DNA of 31,004 nt. Source: a virus. Positions 1 through 8,758 of the stretch are shown here, piece after piece (positions within the stretch are counted from its first letter, which is position 1; each line of letters begins with the position of its first letter). The notes below the pieces were generated by a model. That model saw only the letters and a list, made by a program, of their open reading frames with translations, did not search any database and had not been told where the DNA came from. Made by a program: the position numbers and the translations under genes. The stretch spans positions 1-31,004 of IMG/VR virus record IMGVR_UViG_3300032282_002052; one strand, given 5' to 3'.

Positions 1-80
1 CCGAAGCAAACATAAATGGGCAAATTGCAGTTCAAGCAAACCCTGTAACTATATCGCCACCATTACCGTGGAACTCTTAA
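1..80 (+). CDS. C-terminal end of a virion structural protein (partial)
   Basis: The third frame is open from the window edge to a TAA at 78-80 and encodes about 25 residues ending PPLPWNS. The other two forward frames give an immediate stop or an unlikely composition. The Val/Thr/Pro-rich tail and its place just before fibre genes suggest the end of a structural or tail protein. Too little is visible to name it. Confidence 0.45.
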   Translation, partial: EANINGQIAVQANPVTISPPLPWNS

Positions 81-165
81 TGGCCTAATATCCTCGCACA
101 GATTGTGATGGGTTTGTGATTATGGGGAATTTCTGATTCAAAATCCCGCAGTAGGGTAACGATAC

Positions 166-1182
166 ATGAGTGCTTTTAGCCCTATAGCAGGGTCACCAAT
201 AGCGGCTACGGGTTCGACATCTGTATCCGTTTCCCTGACCGGCGTAGTGGGCACCACTGCCGTAGGGTCGGTTGTTGTATCTATCCCATCCTCGTATACC
301 GTTAGCGGGGTTTCGGCCACTGCGTCCATTGGGTCGGTAACCGTTACCGGCACATCCAATTACACCGCAGATGGCGTCTCAGCGACGGCATCCATTGGGT
401 CCGTAACTGTTGCAGCGGCATCTGTTTACACTGTAGATGGCGTATCTGCCACGGCAGATGTTGGTTCTGTAACCGTTACCGGAACGGCCAACTATACACC
501 TGATGGTGTTTCTGCCACGGCCTCAGTCGGCTCTGTCGTTGTATCTATCCCCCTGATCTACACGGTCACCGGGGTTTCTGCCACAACTGCAACCGGATCT
601 GTTACAGTTAATACCGGCACTGGCGTGTCCGTCTATGTCTGGACCGGCGCATTCTACCCCGGCGCATTTAACAACAATGCGTTCGCCACTGGCGGACCCG
701 GGATGGTTGCCTATGAAGGCACCGTCACAGCATCGGTTGCGACAGCCGTTAATGTGACCGGCGTATCGTCTACTGGCGAAGTTGGCTCAGTAGATGTAAC
801 CGGAACGGCAACGGTAACCCTATCCGGCGTCTCTGCTGCCGGTGAGGTTGGCGACGTTTCTGTACTGGTTGTAACCCCGGTATATGTTGACGGGGTTTCT
901 GCAACCGGCAGTACTGGCGATGTTACTGTTGCCATTGCCCAGAATGTCTATCCCGTCGGGGTGTCGGCCACGGGATATATCGGAAATGTACTGGTATGGG
1001 GTATAATCAATACAGATCAAAACCCCGACTGGACTGGCATATCAGACGCCCAGATACCCAATTGGGCCGTCATTAGCGACACCCAGACCCCGGACTGGAC
1101 CCCCGTCTCAGACTCGCAGACGGCAGGGTGGACACCAATCAATGACGCGCAATCTCCAGACTGGACTCCAATTGCAGCTTAG
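166..1182 (+). CDS. Repeat-built tail fibre or structural protein
   Basis: This 338-residue protein is made almost wholly of short repeats. A 22-residue unit of the type GVSATASIGSVTV plus a variable tail occurs about six times from residue 26 and about four times from residue 199. A linker rich in Gly, Asn and Phe (GAFYPGAFNNNAF) separates the two blocks. The C-terminus has five 11-residue Trp repeats of the type DWTxISDxQxP. There is no signal peptide or catalytic motif. Val/Thr/Ser/Gly-rich beta repeats are typical of phage fibre or virion decoration proteins, and similar repeats occur in uncultured phage structural genes. Only a weak ribosome site (GGGT) precedes the ATG. The role in host attachment or virion decoration is inferred from repeats and position. 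Confidence 0.7.
   Translation: MSAFSPIAGSPIAATGSTSVSVSLTGVVGTTAVGSVVVSIPSSYTVSGVSATASIGSVTVTGTSNYTADGVSATASIGSVTVAAASVYTVDGVSATADVGSVTVTGTANYTPDGVSATASVGSVVVSIPLIYTVTGVSATTATGSVTVNTGTGVSVYVWTGAFYPGAFNNNAFATGGPGMVAYEGTVTASVATAVNVTGVSSTGEVGSVDVTGTATVTLSGVSAAGEVGDVSVLVVTPVYVDGVSATGSTGDVTVAIAQNVYPVGVSATGYIGNVLVWGIINTDQNPDWTGISDAQIPNWAVISDTQTPDWTPVSDSQTAGWTPINDAQSPDWTPIAA
241..990 (+). repeat. Coding tandem repeat, 66-bp period, two blocks
   Basis: Units begin near 241, 307, 373, 439, 505 and 571, and again near 760, 826, 892 and 958. Each encodes a 22-residue GVSATxxxGSVxV unit. The DNA copies are diverged, so the repeat is clearer in protein than in DNA. Confidence 0.75.
1027..1179 (+). repeat. 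Coding tandem repeat, 33-bp period
   Basis: Five units of 11 residues, each opening with a Trp-containing pair (DW, NW or GW) followed by a T/V-x-I/V-S/N-D-x-Q core, end the fibre protein. This is a separate repeat family from the 22-residue units upstream. Confidence 0.75.
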
Positions 1183-1190
1183 GAAATAAA

Positions 1191-2324
1191 ATGGCCTCTA
1201 CATTCTCCACCAATCTTCGCATTGAACTCATCGGAGCCGGTGAGCAGTCTGGCGCGTGGAACAACACCACCAACACCAACCTCGGAACCCTGATTGAGCA
1301 GGCCATCAGCGGCGTTGCCTCGGTTTCGATGACAACGGCAGACTATACGCTGACCACTGCCAATGGTGCTACAGACGAAGCACGGCAGATGATCCTTAGC
1401 ATTGGCGGATCTCCGGGCGCTGCCCGTAGTGTCATCGCCCCCAACGTCAACAAGATGTATGTCGTCAAGAACAACACGGCATATGCTCAGACAATCAAGA
1501 CCGCGTCTGTCGCTGGCGTTTCGGTCCCCAATGGATCGCAAGCCATCCTTTTCTGCGACAGCAGCACGGGTACGTTCTACAACGCAGTCAAGGATCTTGC
1601 TGCCGGTGCCACAATTGCCGGTGCCGCAATTGTAGACCTATCATCGGCCCAGACGCTGACCAACAAGACCCTTACTTCACCAACAATCACGACCCCGACC
1701 ATTAACACGGGTGGTACTCTCTCTGGGACGTTTACATCTTCTGCTGCCACATTCTCCAGCCCAACGTTTACAACGCCCGCCTTGGGAACCCCGGCGTCCG
1801 GAACCCTGACAAGTTGCACGGGATTGCCAATCAGCACTGGTGTTTCGGGTCTTGGTGCTGGTGTCGCTACATTCCTTGCAACTCCGTCGAGCGCCAATCT
1901 TGCAACTGCGGTAACAGATGAGACGGGAAGTGGATCTCTTGTCTTCGGTACAAACCCGACCGTTGCTCTTGCCAACGCATCAACAATTAAAGACTCTGCC
2001 GGTAACGCATACTCTATTGGGTATGTAAATATTCCACAATCGGCATCGACAACAACACTCGCCCTAAGCGATAGCGGTAAGTTTATTGCGGCTACTGCCA
2101 ACGTGACAATTCCGGCAAACGGAAGCGTTGCCTTTGCTGTTGGAACCGTGGTTGTTATCTTCAATAACAGCGCATCTTCCATTACCATCGCTATCACCAC
2201 AGATACTCTTAGGCTCGCCGGTACAACCAGCGTCGGAACACGCACGCTTGCCGCCTATGGAACCGCCACTCTTATGAAGGTTGCTTCTACAACTTGGGTC
2301 GCATCAGGCGCGGGGCTTACCTAA
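1191..2324 (+). CDS. Tail fibre protein
   Basis: This is a 377-residue protein. The N-terminal part (MASTFSTNLRIELIGAGEQSG, then AWNNTTNTNLGTLIEQAI) resembles a conserved attachment region seen at the start of many phage fibre proteins. The middle (about residues 150-215) is a Thr/Ser-rich shaft with LTNKTLTSPTI and TFTTPALGTPASGTL motifs, as in many marine and freshwater phage fibres. The C-terminus is a beta-rich domain. It follows the previous fibre gene by eight bases and its stop overlaps the ATG of the next gene (TAATG), so the fibre genes are probably translated together. Host receptor contact is inferred. Confidence 0.75.
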   Translation: MASTFSTNLRIELIGAGEQSGAWNNTTNTNLGTLIEQAISGVASVSMTTADYTLTTANGATDEARQMILSIGGSPGAARSVIAPNVNKMYVVKNNTAYAQTIKTASVAGVSVPNGSQAILFCDSSTGTFYNAVKDLAAGATIAGAAIVDLSSAQTLTNKTLTSPTITTPTINTGGTLSGTFTSSAATFSSPTFTTPALGTPASGTLTSCTGLPISTGVSGLGAGVATFLATPSSANLATAVTDETGSGSLVFGTNPTVALANASTIKDSAGNAYSIGYVNIPQSASTTTLALSDSGKFIAATANVTIPANGSVAFAVGTVVVIFNNSASSITIAITTDTLRLAGTTSVGTRTLAAYGTATLMKVASTTWVASGAGLT

Positions 2325-3607
2325 TGAGTGGCATTCTCTCTGCGCTTGTGGCTGGCTCTGGTGGTGACTCCTCTTTTTGGATACTAACTATCGGGTATAC
2401 GGGCACAACAGATTTTGAACTTTATGATATTGCTCCGGATACAACTGGAAACCTTTACGTTGCCGGAAGAGATGCAGCCAATACCAAAGCATTCTCCTCA
2501 AAAATAACCCAAACAGGGTCTGTTTCTTGGCAAAAAACATATGACTACTCATCTGGACAGTCGTCTTTTAATGGATTGGCTATAGACTCTGCTGGCGATA
2601 TATACCCAGTTGGACTGGCTTGGAACACATCTACCGGCACATATCAATTTTCTACAAACAAAATAACAGCAAGCACTGGTGCTATCTCCTTCCAACGGTT
2701 TTTAACTTCCAACACAAACCCGGCCTCGCTTTATGATTCCGCAATAGATGGCAGCGGAAACATATATGCAATAGGATATAGAAACCCTAGCGCCTTATCG
2801 CCAAGGATGTTTTTGGCGAAATATACGTCTGCGGGAACCATTTCGTCACAAAATCTTTTATCTTCATCGTCGTCATCTGGTGCCTCTGTTAGTGCCGATT
2901 CATCTGACAATGTTTACATTGCTGGTACTGAATCGGGTACAGTTTTCGCAAAACTAAACTCATCTCTAGTATCGCAATGGGGATACAAATTAACAAGAAC
3001 GTCATCCACTGTAGGGGTTGGAACAATCTCCAATGACTCAAGCGGTAACGTCTATGTTTGTGGAGACTACACCGGAACCTTATCAACCGCTTTTATCTTG
3101 AAGTATAATTCTTCTGGGGTTTTTCAGTGGGGAAGAACCGTATCTGGTGCGGTTGATGTTTATGGGTATGCGGCTGCTGTCGATAGCGCAGGAAATGTAT
3201 ACCTAACATGCACAACTAGCGGAGCGGATTGCCTTATTCTTAAATATAATTCATCTGGTTCTATTCAATGGCAGAATAGCATCTCAAATGTTTCTACTTT
3301 ATTCTCAATAACAATTTCCTCTGGTGGGTCTCCTGTGATTTGTGGGTACAGTGCCGAATCATCGCTTCCGGGAATTGTTATAAAGGTTCCATCAAACGGA
3401 TCAAAAACTGGGACATATTCAAACGGAAAAACTGGAGGCTCATATACATATGCCGCATCTTCTTACACCGATGCAGCCGTAACAATTGGAACAACACTGA
3501 CTTCTGCGTCTTGGTCGCCAACGCTTACGTCACAGTCATTGACTGATTCGGCTGGTTCCCTCACTGCCACAACGTCTTCATACACAACAGCGATTGCAAC
3601 GCTATGA
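2324..3607 (+). CDS. Beta-propeller (SBBP-type) adhesin or receptor-binding protein
   Basis: This 427-residue protein carries a recurring D-x-x-G-N-[LIV]-Y-x-x-G motif: DTTGNLYVAG, DSAGDIYPVG, DGSGNIYAIG, DSSDNVYIAG, DSSGNVYVCG and DSAGNVYLTC, plus a degenerate seventh copy (SSGGSPVICG). These are spaced about 50 residues apart and often followed by a KYNSSG-type strand. This is the pattern of SBBP/NHL-like beta-propellers, here enough for seven blades. The C-terminus is Ser/Thr-rich. The start was placed at the ATG that overlaps the stop of the preceding fibre gene (TAATG) rather than 30 bases upstream. The gene looks more AT-rich than its neighbours, as expected of a swappable receptor-binding module. 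No enzyme motif was seen. Confidence 0.7.
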   Translation: MSGILSALVAGSGGDSSFWILTIGYTGTTDFELYDIAPDTTGNLYVAGRDAANTKAFSSKITQTGSVSWQKTYDYSSGQSSFNGLAIDSAGDIYPVGLAWNTSTGTYQFSTNKITASTGAISFQRFLTSNTNPASLYDSAIDGSGNIYAIGYRNPSALSPRMFLAKYTSAGTISSQNLLSSSSSSGASVSADSSDNVYIAGTESGTVFAKLNSSLVSQWGYKLTRTSSTVGVGTISNDSSGNVYVCGDYTGTLSTAFILKYNSSGVFQWGRTVSGAVDVYGYAAAVDSAGNVYLTCTTSGADCLILKYNSSGSIQWQNSISNVSTLFSITISSGGSPVICGYSAESSLPGIVIKVPSNGSKTGTYSNGKTGGSYTYAASSYTDAAVTIGTTLTSASWSPTLTSQSLTDSAGSLTATTSSYTTAIATL

Positions 3608-3966
3608 CAATAGACGAATTTGTTTCACGCATATTTTTATCCAGAAATGCCGCACACCTCGCGCATTGGAGGACGAAGAGTTATGCCCAACATGTCGCCC
3701 TTGGTTCATTCTATGATGACATCATTGATGCCGTTGACAAGTTTGTCGAGGCGTACATGGGTGCTACCGGGAAAGTCATTGGGGACGTTGAGATCCCGGC
3801 TGTTAAACCACCGAAAGATATCCTCAAGCACCTAACAGAAGAGGTGTCTTGGATTGATGAGAACCGCAGCGAAATTGCCAACGGTATCACCGCTTTGGAA
3901 AACATTGTTGACGAAATTACGGGCATATATCTGTCCACAATCTACAAGCTGAAACAGCTTTCTTAA
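3604..3966 (+). CDS. Dps/ferritin-like small protein (DUF5856-type)
   Basis: This is a 120-residue all-helical protein. Residues 18-49 hold an H21-W22 pair, then H30, D45 and E49. The H30-D45-E49 spacing (15 and 4) equals that of the Dps ferroxidase ligands. The step from the HW histidine to the next histidine is 9 rather than the usual 12, consistent with a short loop deletion. The length is shorter than classical Dps (about 150-170). Phage proteins of this type are grouped as DUF5856, which I recall as ferritin-like. The gene overlaps the propeller gene by four bases (ATGA) and lies in the virion module, so it may be packaged or made late. Iron or DNA binding is inferred, not shown. Confidence 0.65.
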   Translation: MTIDEFVSRIFLSRNAAHLAHWRTKSYAQHVALGSFYDDIIDAVDKFVEAYMGATGKVIGDVEIPAVKPPKDILKHLTEEVSWIDENRSEIANGITALENIVDEITGIYLSTIYKLKQLS

Positions 3967-3975
3967 GGTTGAGAG

Positions 3976-6288
3976 ATGCCTCTTTCCAAACTAAAATTTG
4001 CTCCCGGCATTAACCGGGACATGACGGATTACAGCAACACAGGCGGCTGGTACGACTGTGATAAGGTGCGTTTCCGTAATGGACTGCCTGAGAAATTTGG
4101 CGGATGGCAGAAATTCTTAACGTCTACTTTTATGGGCACGGCGCGAGAAATGCTGCGCTGGTCATCTCTTAATGGAACGATCTACACGGCTGTCGGAACA
4201 AACTTAAAAGTCTACATTAACGGTGGATCTCTTGGTGGTTTTTACGATGCTACACCAATTCGTCGCACCGCAACACTCACAAATCCATTCACAACGGTTA
4301 GTGGTTCTGCAACAGTTACGGTTACAGATGCTGGAAACGGAGCGCAGGCTGGTGACTACGTTACATTTTCTGGTGCGTCTGCTGTTGGTGGCATCACTAT
4401 TAGTGGTGAGTACATAGTTGTAACCGTCACAAGTTCGTCAACATATACCATAACTGCTAGTTCCAATGCATCCTCCTCTGCCACTGGCGGCGGAACAGTA
4501 ACCGCTGCCTATCAAGTAAGCGTGGGATTGAACTCGCTTGTGTTTGGAACGGGCTGGGGGTCTGGACCTTGGGGTGGTGCTGATTCTCCGCTCCAAACTT
4601 TATCTCTTGGCGCAAGTCCAATCGCAACAAGCACGGCAACGAATACATCATCTCCATACCTCCGTACAACGATTACAATCACAACTCCGTCTGCTCATGG
4701 GCTTTCCGCTGGTGATGCCGTTGCAATAACTGGGGCTACTTCTGTAGGCGGTATTGATTCCAAGTTTCTCAACGGACCAGACGCAACGCTAAATCCTTAT
4801 CGCGCATTTGAAGTTGTATCCACTCCAACGACAACAACAATTACCGTATACGCTTGGACAAATGCTACATCTTCCACGACCGGAGGTGGAAGTGGCATTA
4901 CCATGAAGACATACAAGAACGCAACGAATGCGGGGACATCTACTGGCTGGGGCAAGTCTCCGGATTCTTCTTCCTTTGCCCTTCAGCTTCGCCTGTGGTC
5001 TTTTGACAATTACGGCGAAGATCTCATTATGAACCCTCGGGATGGAGAGATTTATTATTGGATTGAAAACACCCCGTCCGTTCGTGGTGTCAAATTAAGC
5101 TCCCTGCCAAATGCCTCCCACGTTCCGGGTCAGGCTTCCAGAATAATTGTTACAGAAATTGGTAAGCACGTTATGGCTTTTGGAGCGACCCCGTTTGTTG
5201 CGGGGTCTGCGGCAGAGGATACTGGCGTTCAGAACAAAATGCTTATCCGGTTTTCATCGGATGAGAGGCCGGAGTATTGGGACGAGACTGACACGGCAGA
5301 AAATGCGGGGTCGATCCCGCTTTCGAATGGGTCATTCATTGTGACGGCAGAGCAGACCCGGCAGGAAATTCTCTGCTGGACGGACTCTGCTCTTTATTCA
5401 ATCCAATATCAGGGTGCGCCGTACATCTTCACCGCATCCATGCTCTCATCTGGGACGGATATCCTCGGTCCCAATGTTGTTGCCACTGCCGTTAATACAA
5501 CTTTTTGGATGGGTTCCGACAACTTCTACTACTATGATGGTACGGTCAACCGTATGCCATGCACTGTTCGCGAAAAGGTGTTCCCAAATATCAACTTTGA
5601 GCAGCGGTACAAAGTGTTTGCTGCCATTAATTCCGCATTCAATGAAGTTCTTTGGTTTTACCCATCCGTTGCCGTTGATAATGAGGGCAACAAAAACACA
5701 GAATGTGACAGCTATGTGGCCTATAACTACGCCGAGAAGTGCTGGTACTATGGGTCGCTCAGGCGCACTGCATGGGTAGATCGCGGTTTTGGATCTAATC
5801 CTCTCGGTGCCAGCGATGACCTCTACGTGTATTATCATGAGGTTGGTGCGGATGATGGGTCAACAAACCCGCCCAGCCCGATTACCTCATACATCACATC
5901 AAGCCCGCTTGAAATTGAGGACGGGCAGAACTTTGGATTCATTAACAGAATTATCCCCGACGTTTCCTTTAGGCAAACCGGAGATGAGCCTGTTTACACA
6001 TCCCCGGATCCCAAGGTTACGTTTACGCTCTATCCCCAGAATTACCCCGGAGGCATGCCGCCACTTGACTCAAACGGGGTTCCAGAGAATTACTATGGAA
6101 CTGGGGATGCCAATAATGTGAACTATTCTAAGACCTCAACAAGCCATCCAATTGGCACATTTACCCAGCAAGTGTTTACCAGAATTAGGGGTAGATCTGT
6201 TATACTTAGGGTCGGAAGTGACGGACTTGGCGTCCAATGGCGTTTGGGAACCCCGCGTCTTGACATCCGCACGGATGGCCGGAGATGA
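3976..6288 (+). CDS. P22 gp10-like tail or DNA-stabilisation protein
   Basis: This is a 770-residue protein. Its opening (MPLSKLKFAPGINRDMT, then NTGGWYDCDKVRFRNG) is characteristic of a large family of podovirus tail proteins annotated as P22 gp10-like DNA-stabilisation or tail-accessory proteins. Two inserted beta domains at about residues 95-175 and 225-310 share a pattern with AGDYVTFSGA or HGLSAGDAVAITGA, and end with TTITV/STYTI and a Gly-rich tail. These resemble FCCH-type modules and look like an internal duplication. The rest is beta-rich and Tyr/Trp-rich (WMGSDNFYYYDG). It sits between the Dps-like gene and small tail genes, with its stop overlapping the next start (ATGA). A structural tail-tube or plug role is inferred from the family. 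Confidence 0.75.
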   Translation: MPLSKLKFAPGINRDMTDYSNTGGWYDCDKVRFRNGLPEKFGGWQKFLTSTFMGTAREMLRWSSLNGTIYTAVGTNLKVYINGGSLGGFYDATPIRRTATLTNPFTTVSGSATVTVTDAGNGAQAGDYVTFSGASAVGGITISGEYIVVTVTSSSTYTITASSNASSSATGGGTVTAAYQVSVGLNSLVFGTGWGSGPWGGADSPLQTLSLGASPIATSTATNTSSPYLRTTITITTPSAHGLSAGDAVAITGATSVGGIDSKFLNGPDATLNPYRAFEVVSTPTTTTITVYAWTNATSSTTGGGSGITMKTYKNATNAGTSTGWGKSPDSSSFALQLRLWSFDNYGEDLIMNPRDGEIYYWIENTPSVRGVKLSSLPNASHVPGQASRIIVTEIGKHVMAFGATPFVAGSAAEDTGVQNKMLIRFSSDERPEYWDETDTAENAGSIPLSNGSFIVTAEQTRQEILCWTDSALYSIQYQGAPYIFTASMLSSGTDILGPNVVATAVNTTFWMGSDNFYYYDGTVNRMPCTVREKVFPNINFEQRYKVFAAINSAFNEVLWFYPSVAVDNEGNKNTECDSYVAYNYAEKCWYYGSLRRTAWVDRGFGSNPLGASDDLYVYYHEVGADDGSTNPPSPITSYITSSPLEIEDGQNFGFINRIIPDVSFRQTGDEPVYTSPDPKVTFTLYPQNYPGGMPPLDSNGVPENYYGTGDANNVNYSKTSTSHPIGTFTQQVFTRIRGRSVILRVGSDGLGVQWRLGTPRLDIRTDGRR

Positions 6289-6791
6289 GCGCACCAGCAG
6301 CATCACGGGGTGCATTACCCCTCCCGCCGCCTGAGTATTCTCAGCAATACCTCAATGCGCTTGTCCGGCAGCTTGAGACGATCATCCGGCAGATTACGAA
6401 CCCCGGGCCGTTTATCTGCGCTCCCGACCTATCTGGTGACAGCCGAGCAAATGCTGGCCTCCGCATTCTCAATCCCCCAGTATCGACAACCGGAACCGCC
6501 CCTAGTGGCCTTACATCCGGCGATGTCTGGGCAGATGCCTCCGGATCTGCTACAGCCTTTGTTGGCACGGGGTCGGTATCTGGTGGTACACTAACCATAA
6601 CGGCAGTCACAAGCGGAACATTGGCGGTGGGGCAGGGCATTACCGGAACCAATATCCCAAGAAGCACAAGAGTTAAGGCCTTGGGGACCGGGACCGGTGG
6701 CGCTGGGACATACACCCTAAACGAAACATTCACCGCCACCTCCACGACAATCACTGGTTTTACATCTCCCGTACTTAGGATTCTTCCATGA
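6285..6791 (+). CDS. Small virion protein, fibre- or tail-associated
   Basis: This 168-residue protein has an N-terminal region of about 50 residues with a helix (YLNALVRQLETIIRQI). It is followed by a Pro/Ser/Thr-rich linker and a Gly/Thr-rich beta domain (SVSGGTLTITAVTSGTLAVG ... GTYTLNETFTATSTTI). That beta motif is common in phage structural proteins. It overlaps both neighbours by four bases, so it is coupled in translation to the gp10-like gene and the next tail gene. No enzymatic motif is visible. A minor structural role is inferred. Confidence 0.6.
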   Translation: MSAPAASRGALPLPPPEYSQQYLNALVRQLETIIRQITNPGPFICAPDLSGDSRANAGLRILNPPVSTTGTAPSGLTSGDVWADASGSATAFVGTGSVSGGTLTITAVTSGTLAVGQGITGTNIPRSTRVKALGTGTGGAGTYTLNETFTATSTTITGFTSPVLRILP

Positions 6792-7300
6792 TCCCTCTTA
6801 TCTCAGGCATGCTGTCTTCTCTTCTTATGGGCGGCGTTCGCAGCCTTCTTTCCGGTGGGCAGCAAGGTGGTGGCGGCGTTCAGGCCGCACCAGTGTCGAT
6901 GACCGGAATGCAGATTGGTCAGGCTCCAGTAATGCGGCCACCGATGATGCTCGGTGGCTATTCTTTGGGATACGCAGATGGGGGAATCATGGATATCCCG
7001 CCAGTCCCCCCATATGAAACGCCGGAAATGGCATATGCTATGGATCGTGGCGGTATGATTCGTGGCCCCGGCAGCGGGGTTGACGATCTTGTTCAAGGGT
7101 CAATTGATAACCGGCAGAAAGTTCTTCTCTCTGACGGAGAGTTTGTCGTTCCCGCCCGTGTAGTATCCGCTCTTGGAGATGGTTCTAGCGAGGCTGGTGC
7201 AAAGGTTCTTCACGGAATGCTGGACCGTGTTAAAAGCGAAGCATCTAATAAGCTGAAGGACAATGGCAAGATCAATCTCAAAAAGGTTCTTCCCGCTTGA
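6788..7300 (+). CDS. Conserved phage virion-associated protein, Gly-rich
   Basis: This 170-residue protein opens with a short hydrophobic helix (MIPLISGMLSSLLMGGV) and a Gly/Gln-rich stretch. Its conserved C-terminal half contains RGPGSGVDD, VLLSDGEFVVPARVVSALG and a basic end (KINLKKVLPA). The DGEFVVPA-type motif recurs in phage structural clusters near internal virion proteins. The gene overlaps the previous and the next gene by a few bases. The function is not known. The hydrophobic start could be membrane-active during DNA ejection, but this is conjecture. Confidence 0.6.
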   Translation: MIPLISGMLSSLLMGGVRSLLSGGQQGGGGVQAAPVSMTGMQIGQAPVMRPPMMLGGYSLGYADGGIMDIPPVPPYETPEMAYAMDRGGMIRGPGSGVDDLVQGSIDNRQKVLLSDGEFVVPARVVSALGDGSSEAGAKVLHGMLDRVKSEASNKLKDNGKINLKKVLPA

Positions 7301-7716
7301 TACAGATAAGCGTTGTTCCGACAAACCTAGTAGATGATTACTGGGATATTGCACTACCACTTTTTTCTAAGTCTTTTGAATACACATCCACAAAGGTTCT
7401 GCCGGAGGATGTCTATTCCGATATCATGAAGGGCAACCAAACCCTTTGGATTGTTTTCGAGGAGGAAACATTCCATGTGATTGGTGCCTTTACGATCCGG
7501 GTCAAAAACTATCCCGGAGGTAATGCCCTTTCTGGTGAACACCTTGGTGGCGAGCGGCTTTCTGAATGGGCCGATCTATTGTTTGACACAATGGAGAGAT
7601 ACGCTCGCGATCTTGGTATTAAGAATCTTGAACTAATCGGTCGGCGGGGTTGGGAAAAAATCCTGAAACCAAAGGGCTGGATAGCCAATCTCGTAATCTT
7701 CGAAAAGGAAATATAA
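7297..7716 (+). CDS. GNAT-like phage protein
   Basis: This is a 139-residue protein with a TTG start that overlaps the stop of the preceding gene (TTGA). The alternation of strands and helices, the central strand TLWIVFEEETFHVIGAFTIR, the helix ERLSEWADLLFDTMERYARD and the closing IKNLELIGRRGWEKILKPKG match the late part of a GNAT acetyltransferase fold. Such GNAT-like proteins are frequent next to internal virion proteins in phages. A clear acetyl-CoA loop (Q/RxxGxG/A) is absent, so activity is doubtful. It could be a structural derivative. Confidence 0.55.
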   Translation: MIQISVVPTNLVDDYWDIALPLFSKSFEYTSTKVLPEDVYSDIMKGNQTLWIVFEEETFHVIGAFTIRVKNYPGGNALSGEHLGGERLSEWADLLFDTMERYARDLGIKNLELIGRRGWEKILKPKGWIANLVIFEKEI

Positions 7717-7717
7717 T

Positions 7718-8758
7718 ATGGGCAAGAGTAGCGGCGGCGGTAGTTCTACAACTACGCAGCAGTTGGACCCAACCATTAAGCCATATGTTCAGTATGCGCT
7801 TGAGCAGGGTAAGTCGCAGTATCAGAACAGCCTTGGCTACAAGCCATATAGCGGGCAGACTGTTGCTGGTTTTACACCAGACACTCAGAAATACTTTGCT
7901 GGGGTTCGTGCCCTATCCCCTAACAATGCAGACATGATTGCCGCCTCAAAGCAGGCAAACGCTGCTGGCGTTGGTTACCTTGGTTCTGATGCAAACTTTG
8001 ACCCTACAAAGTTTTCCGGCAATCAGGTAGCTGGTGCAGATATCTCAAAATACATGAACCCATATCTTGATGATGTGGTTTCCAAGCAAATGGCGAGCAT
8101 GGGTCAGCAGCGCGATGAGGCCGCAGCCGCTCTTCGCACCCGTCAGGCTGGCGCTGGCGCTCTCGGTGGATCTAGGGCTGCCGTTGAAACGGTTCTTGCA
8201 AATCAGAAGTACAATCAGACAATGGCCGACACAGAGGCCGAACTTCGCATGCAAGGTTATGACCGCGCAACAGCAACAGCACTTGCACAACAGGCTGCCC
8301 TCAATCAGGCTGAGCGCGACACCGAACAGTCGAAACAGTTTGGCGCAGGGTTTGAGGAAGCTGGAGCGCAGAACCGTGCTGAATATGGTCTGCGCAAGGC
8401 TGCCGAATTGGGACAGCTTTCAGAGGCTGAGCGCGCTCAGGCGATGGATCAGCTTAATGCGCTTAAGGGCATAGGCACGCAGCAGCAGCTTCTGCAACAG
8501 GCGCAGCTTGAAGATGCGTACAAGCGCTACATTGAGCAGCGAGACTGGCAGAAGAACCAGCTTGCTGACTATGCGGCAATTGCATACGGCGCTCCCCACG
8601 GAAGCACACAAACTTCAAGAGAGTCCTCATCCTTCAATCCATTCTCTGCCCTTGGCGGTCTCGCCATGTACGGTCTTGGTGGTGGTTTCAGCGGATTGTT
8701 CAGGGCGGATGGTGGCGTAATTAGTCTTGAGCAGATGATGAAAGACCAAAAGAAATGA
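7718..8758 (+). CDS. Internal virion protein or tail tip protein (gp14-like position)
   Basis: This 346-residue protein starts with MGKSSGGGSSTTTQQLDP and has a long central helical region rich in Ala, Gln and Glu (about residues 130-280), including RDEAAAALRTRQAGAGALGG. It ends with a Gly-rich hydrophobic stretch (LGGLAMYGLGGGFSGLF) and DGGVISLEQMMKDQKK. This profile, followed by a transglycosylase protein and a giant protein, matches the first member of the three-gene ejectosome sets of podoviruses. The sequence also resembles many unnamed phage structural proteins. Membrane association by the C-terminal stretch is inferred. Its stop overlaps the next ATG (ATGA). Confidence 0.6.
   Translation: MGKSSGGGSSTTTQQLDPTIKPYVQYALEQGKSQYQNSLGYKPYSGQTVAGFTPDTQKYFAGVRALSPNNADMIAASKQANAAGVGYLGSDANFDPTKFSGNQVAGADISKYMNPYLDDVVSKQMASMGQQRDEAAAALRTRQAGAGALGGSRAAVETVLANQKYNQTMADTEAELRMQGYDRATATALAQQAALNQAERDTEQSKQFGAGFEEAGAQNRAEYGLRKAAELGQLSEAERAQAMDQLNALKGIGTQQQLLQQAQLEDAYKRYIEQRDWQKNQLADYAAIAYGAPHGSTQTSRESSSFNPFSALGGLAMYGLGGGFSGLFRADGGVISLEQMMKDQKK

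Noticed and set aside
241-990. 66-bp repeats considered as a CRISPR-like or iteron array
   Set aside because: The period is a whole number of codons, the frame stays open and the DNA copies are diverged while the protein pattern is kept, so it is a coding repeat.
1577-2245. 222-codon minus-strand ORF inside the fibre gene
   Set aside because: It is antisense to a clear fibre protein. Its Val/Ala/Pro-rich composition is the mirror of Thr/Ser/Gly codons on the coding strand.
5446-5838. 130-codon minus-strand ORF inside the gp10-like gene
   Set aside because: Antisense shadow of a conserved structural protein with no independent support.
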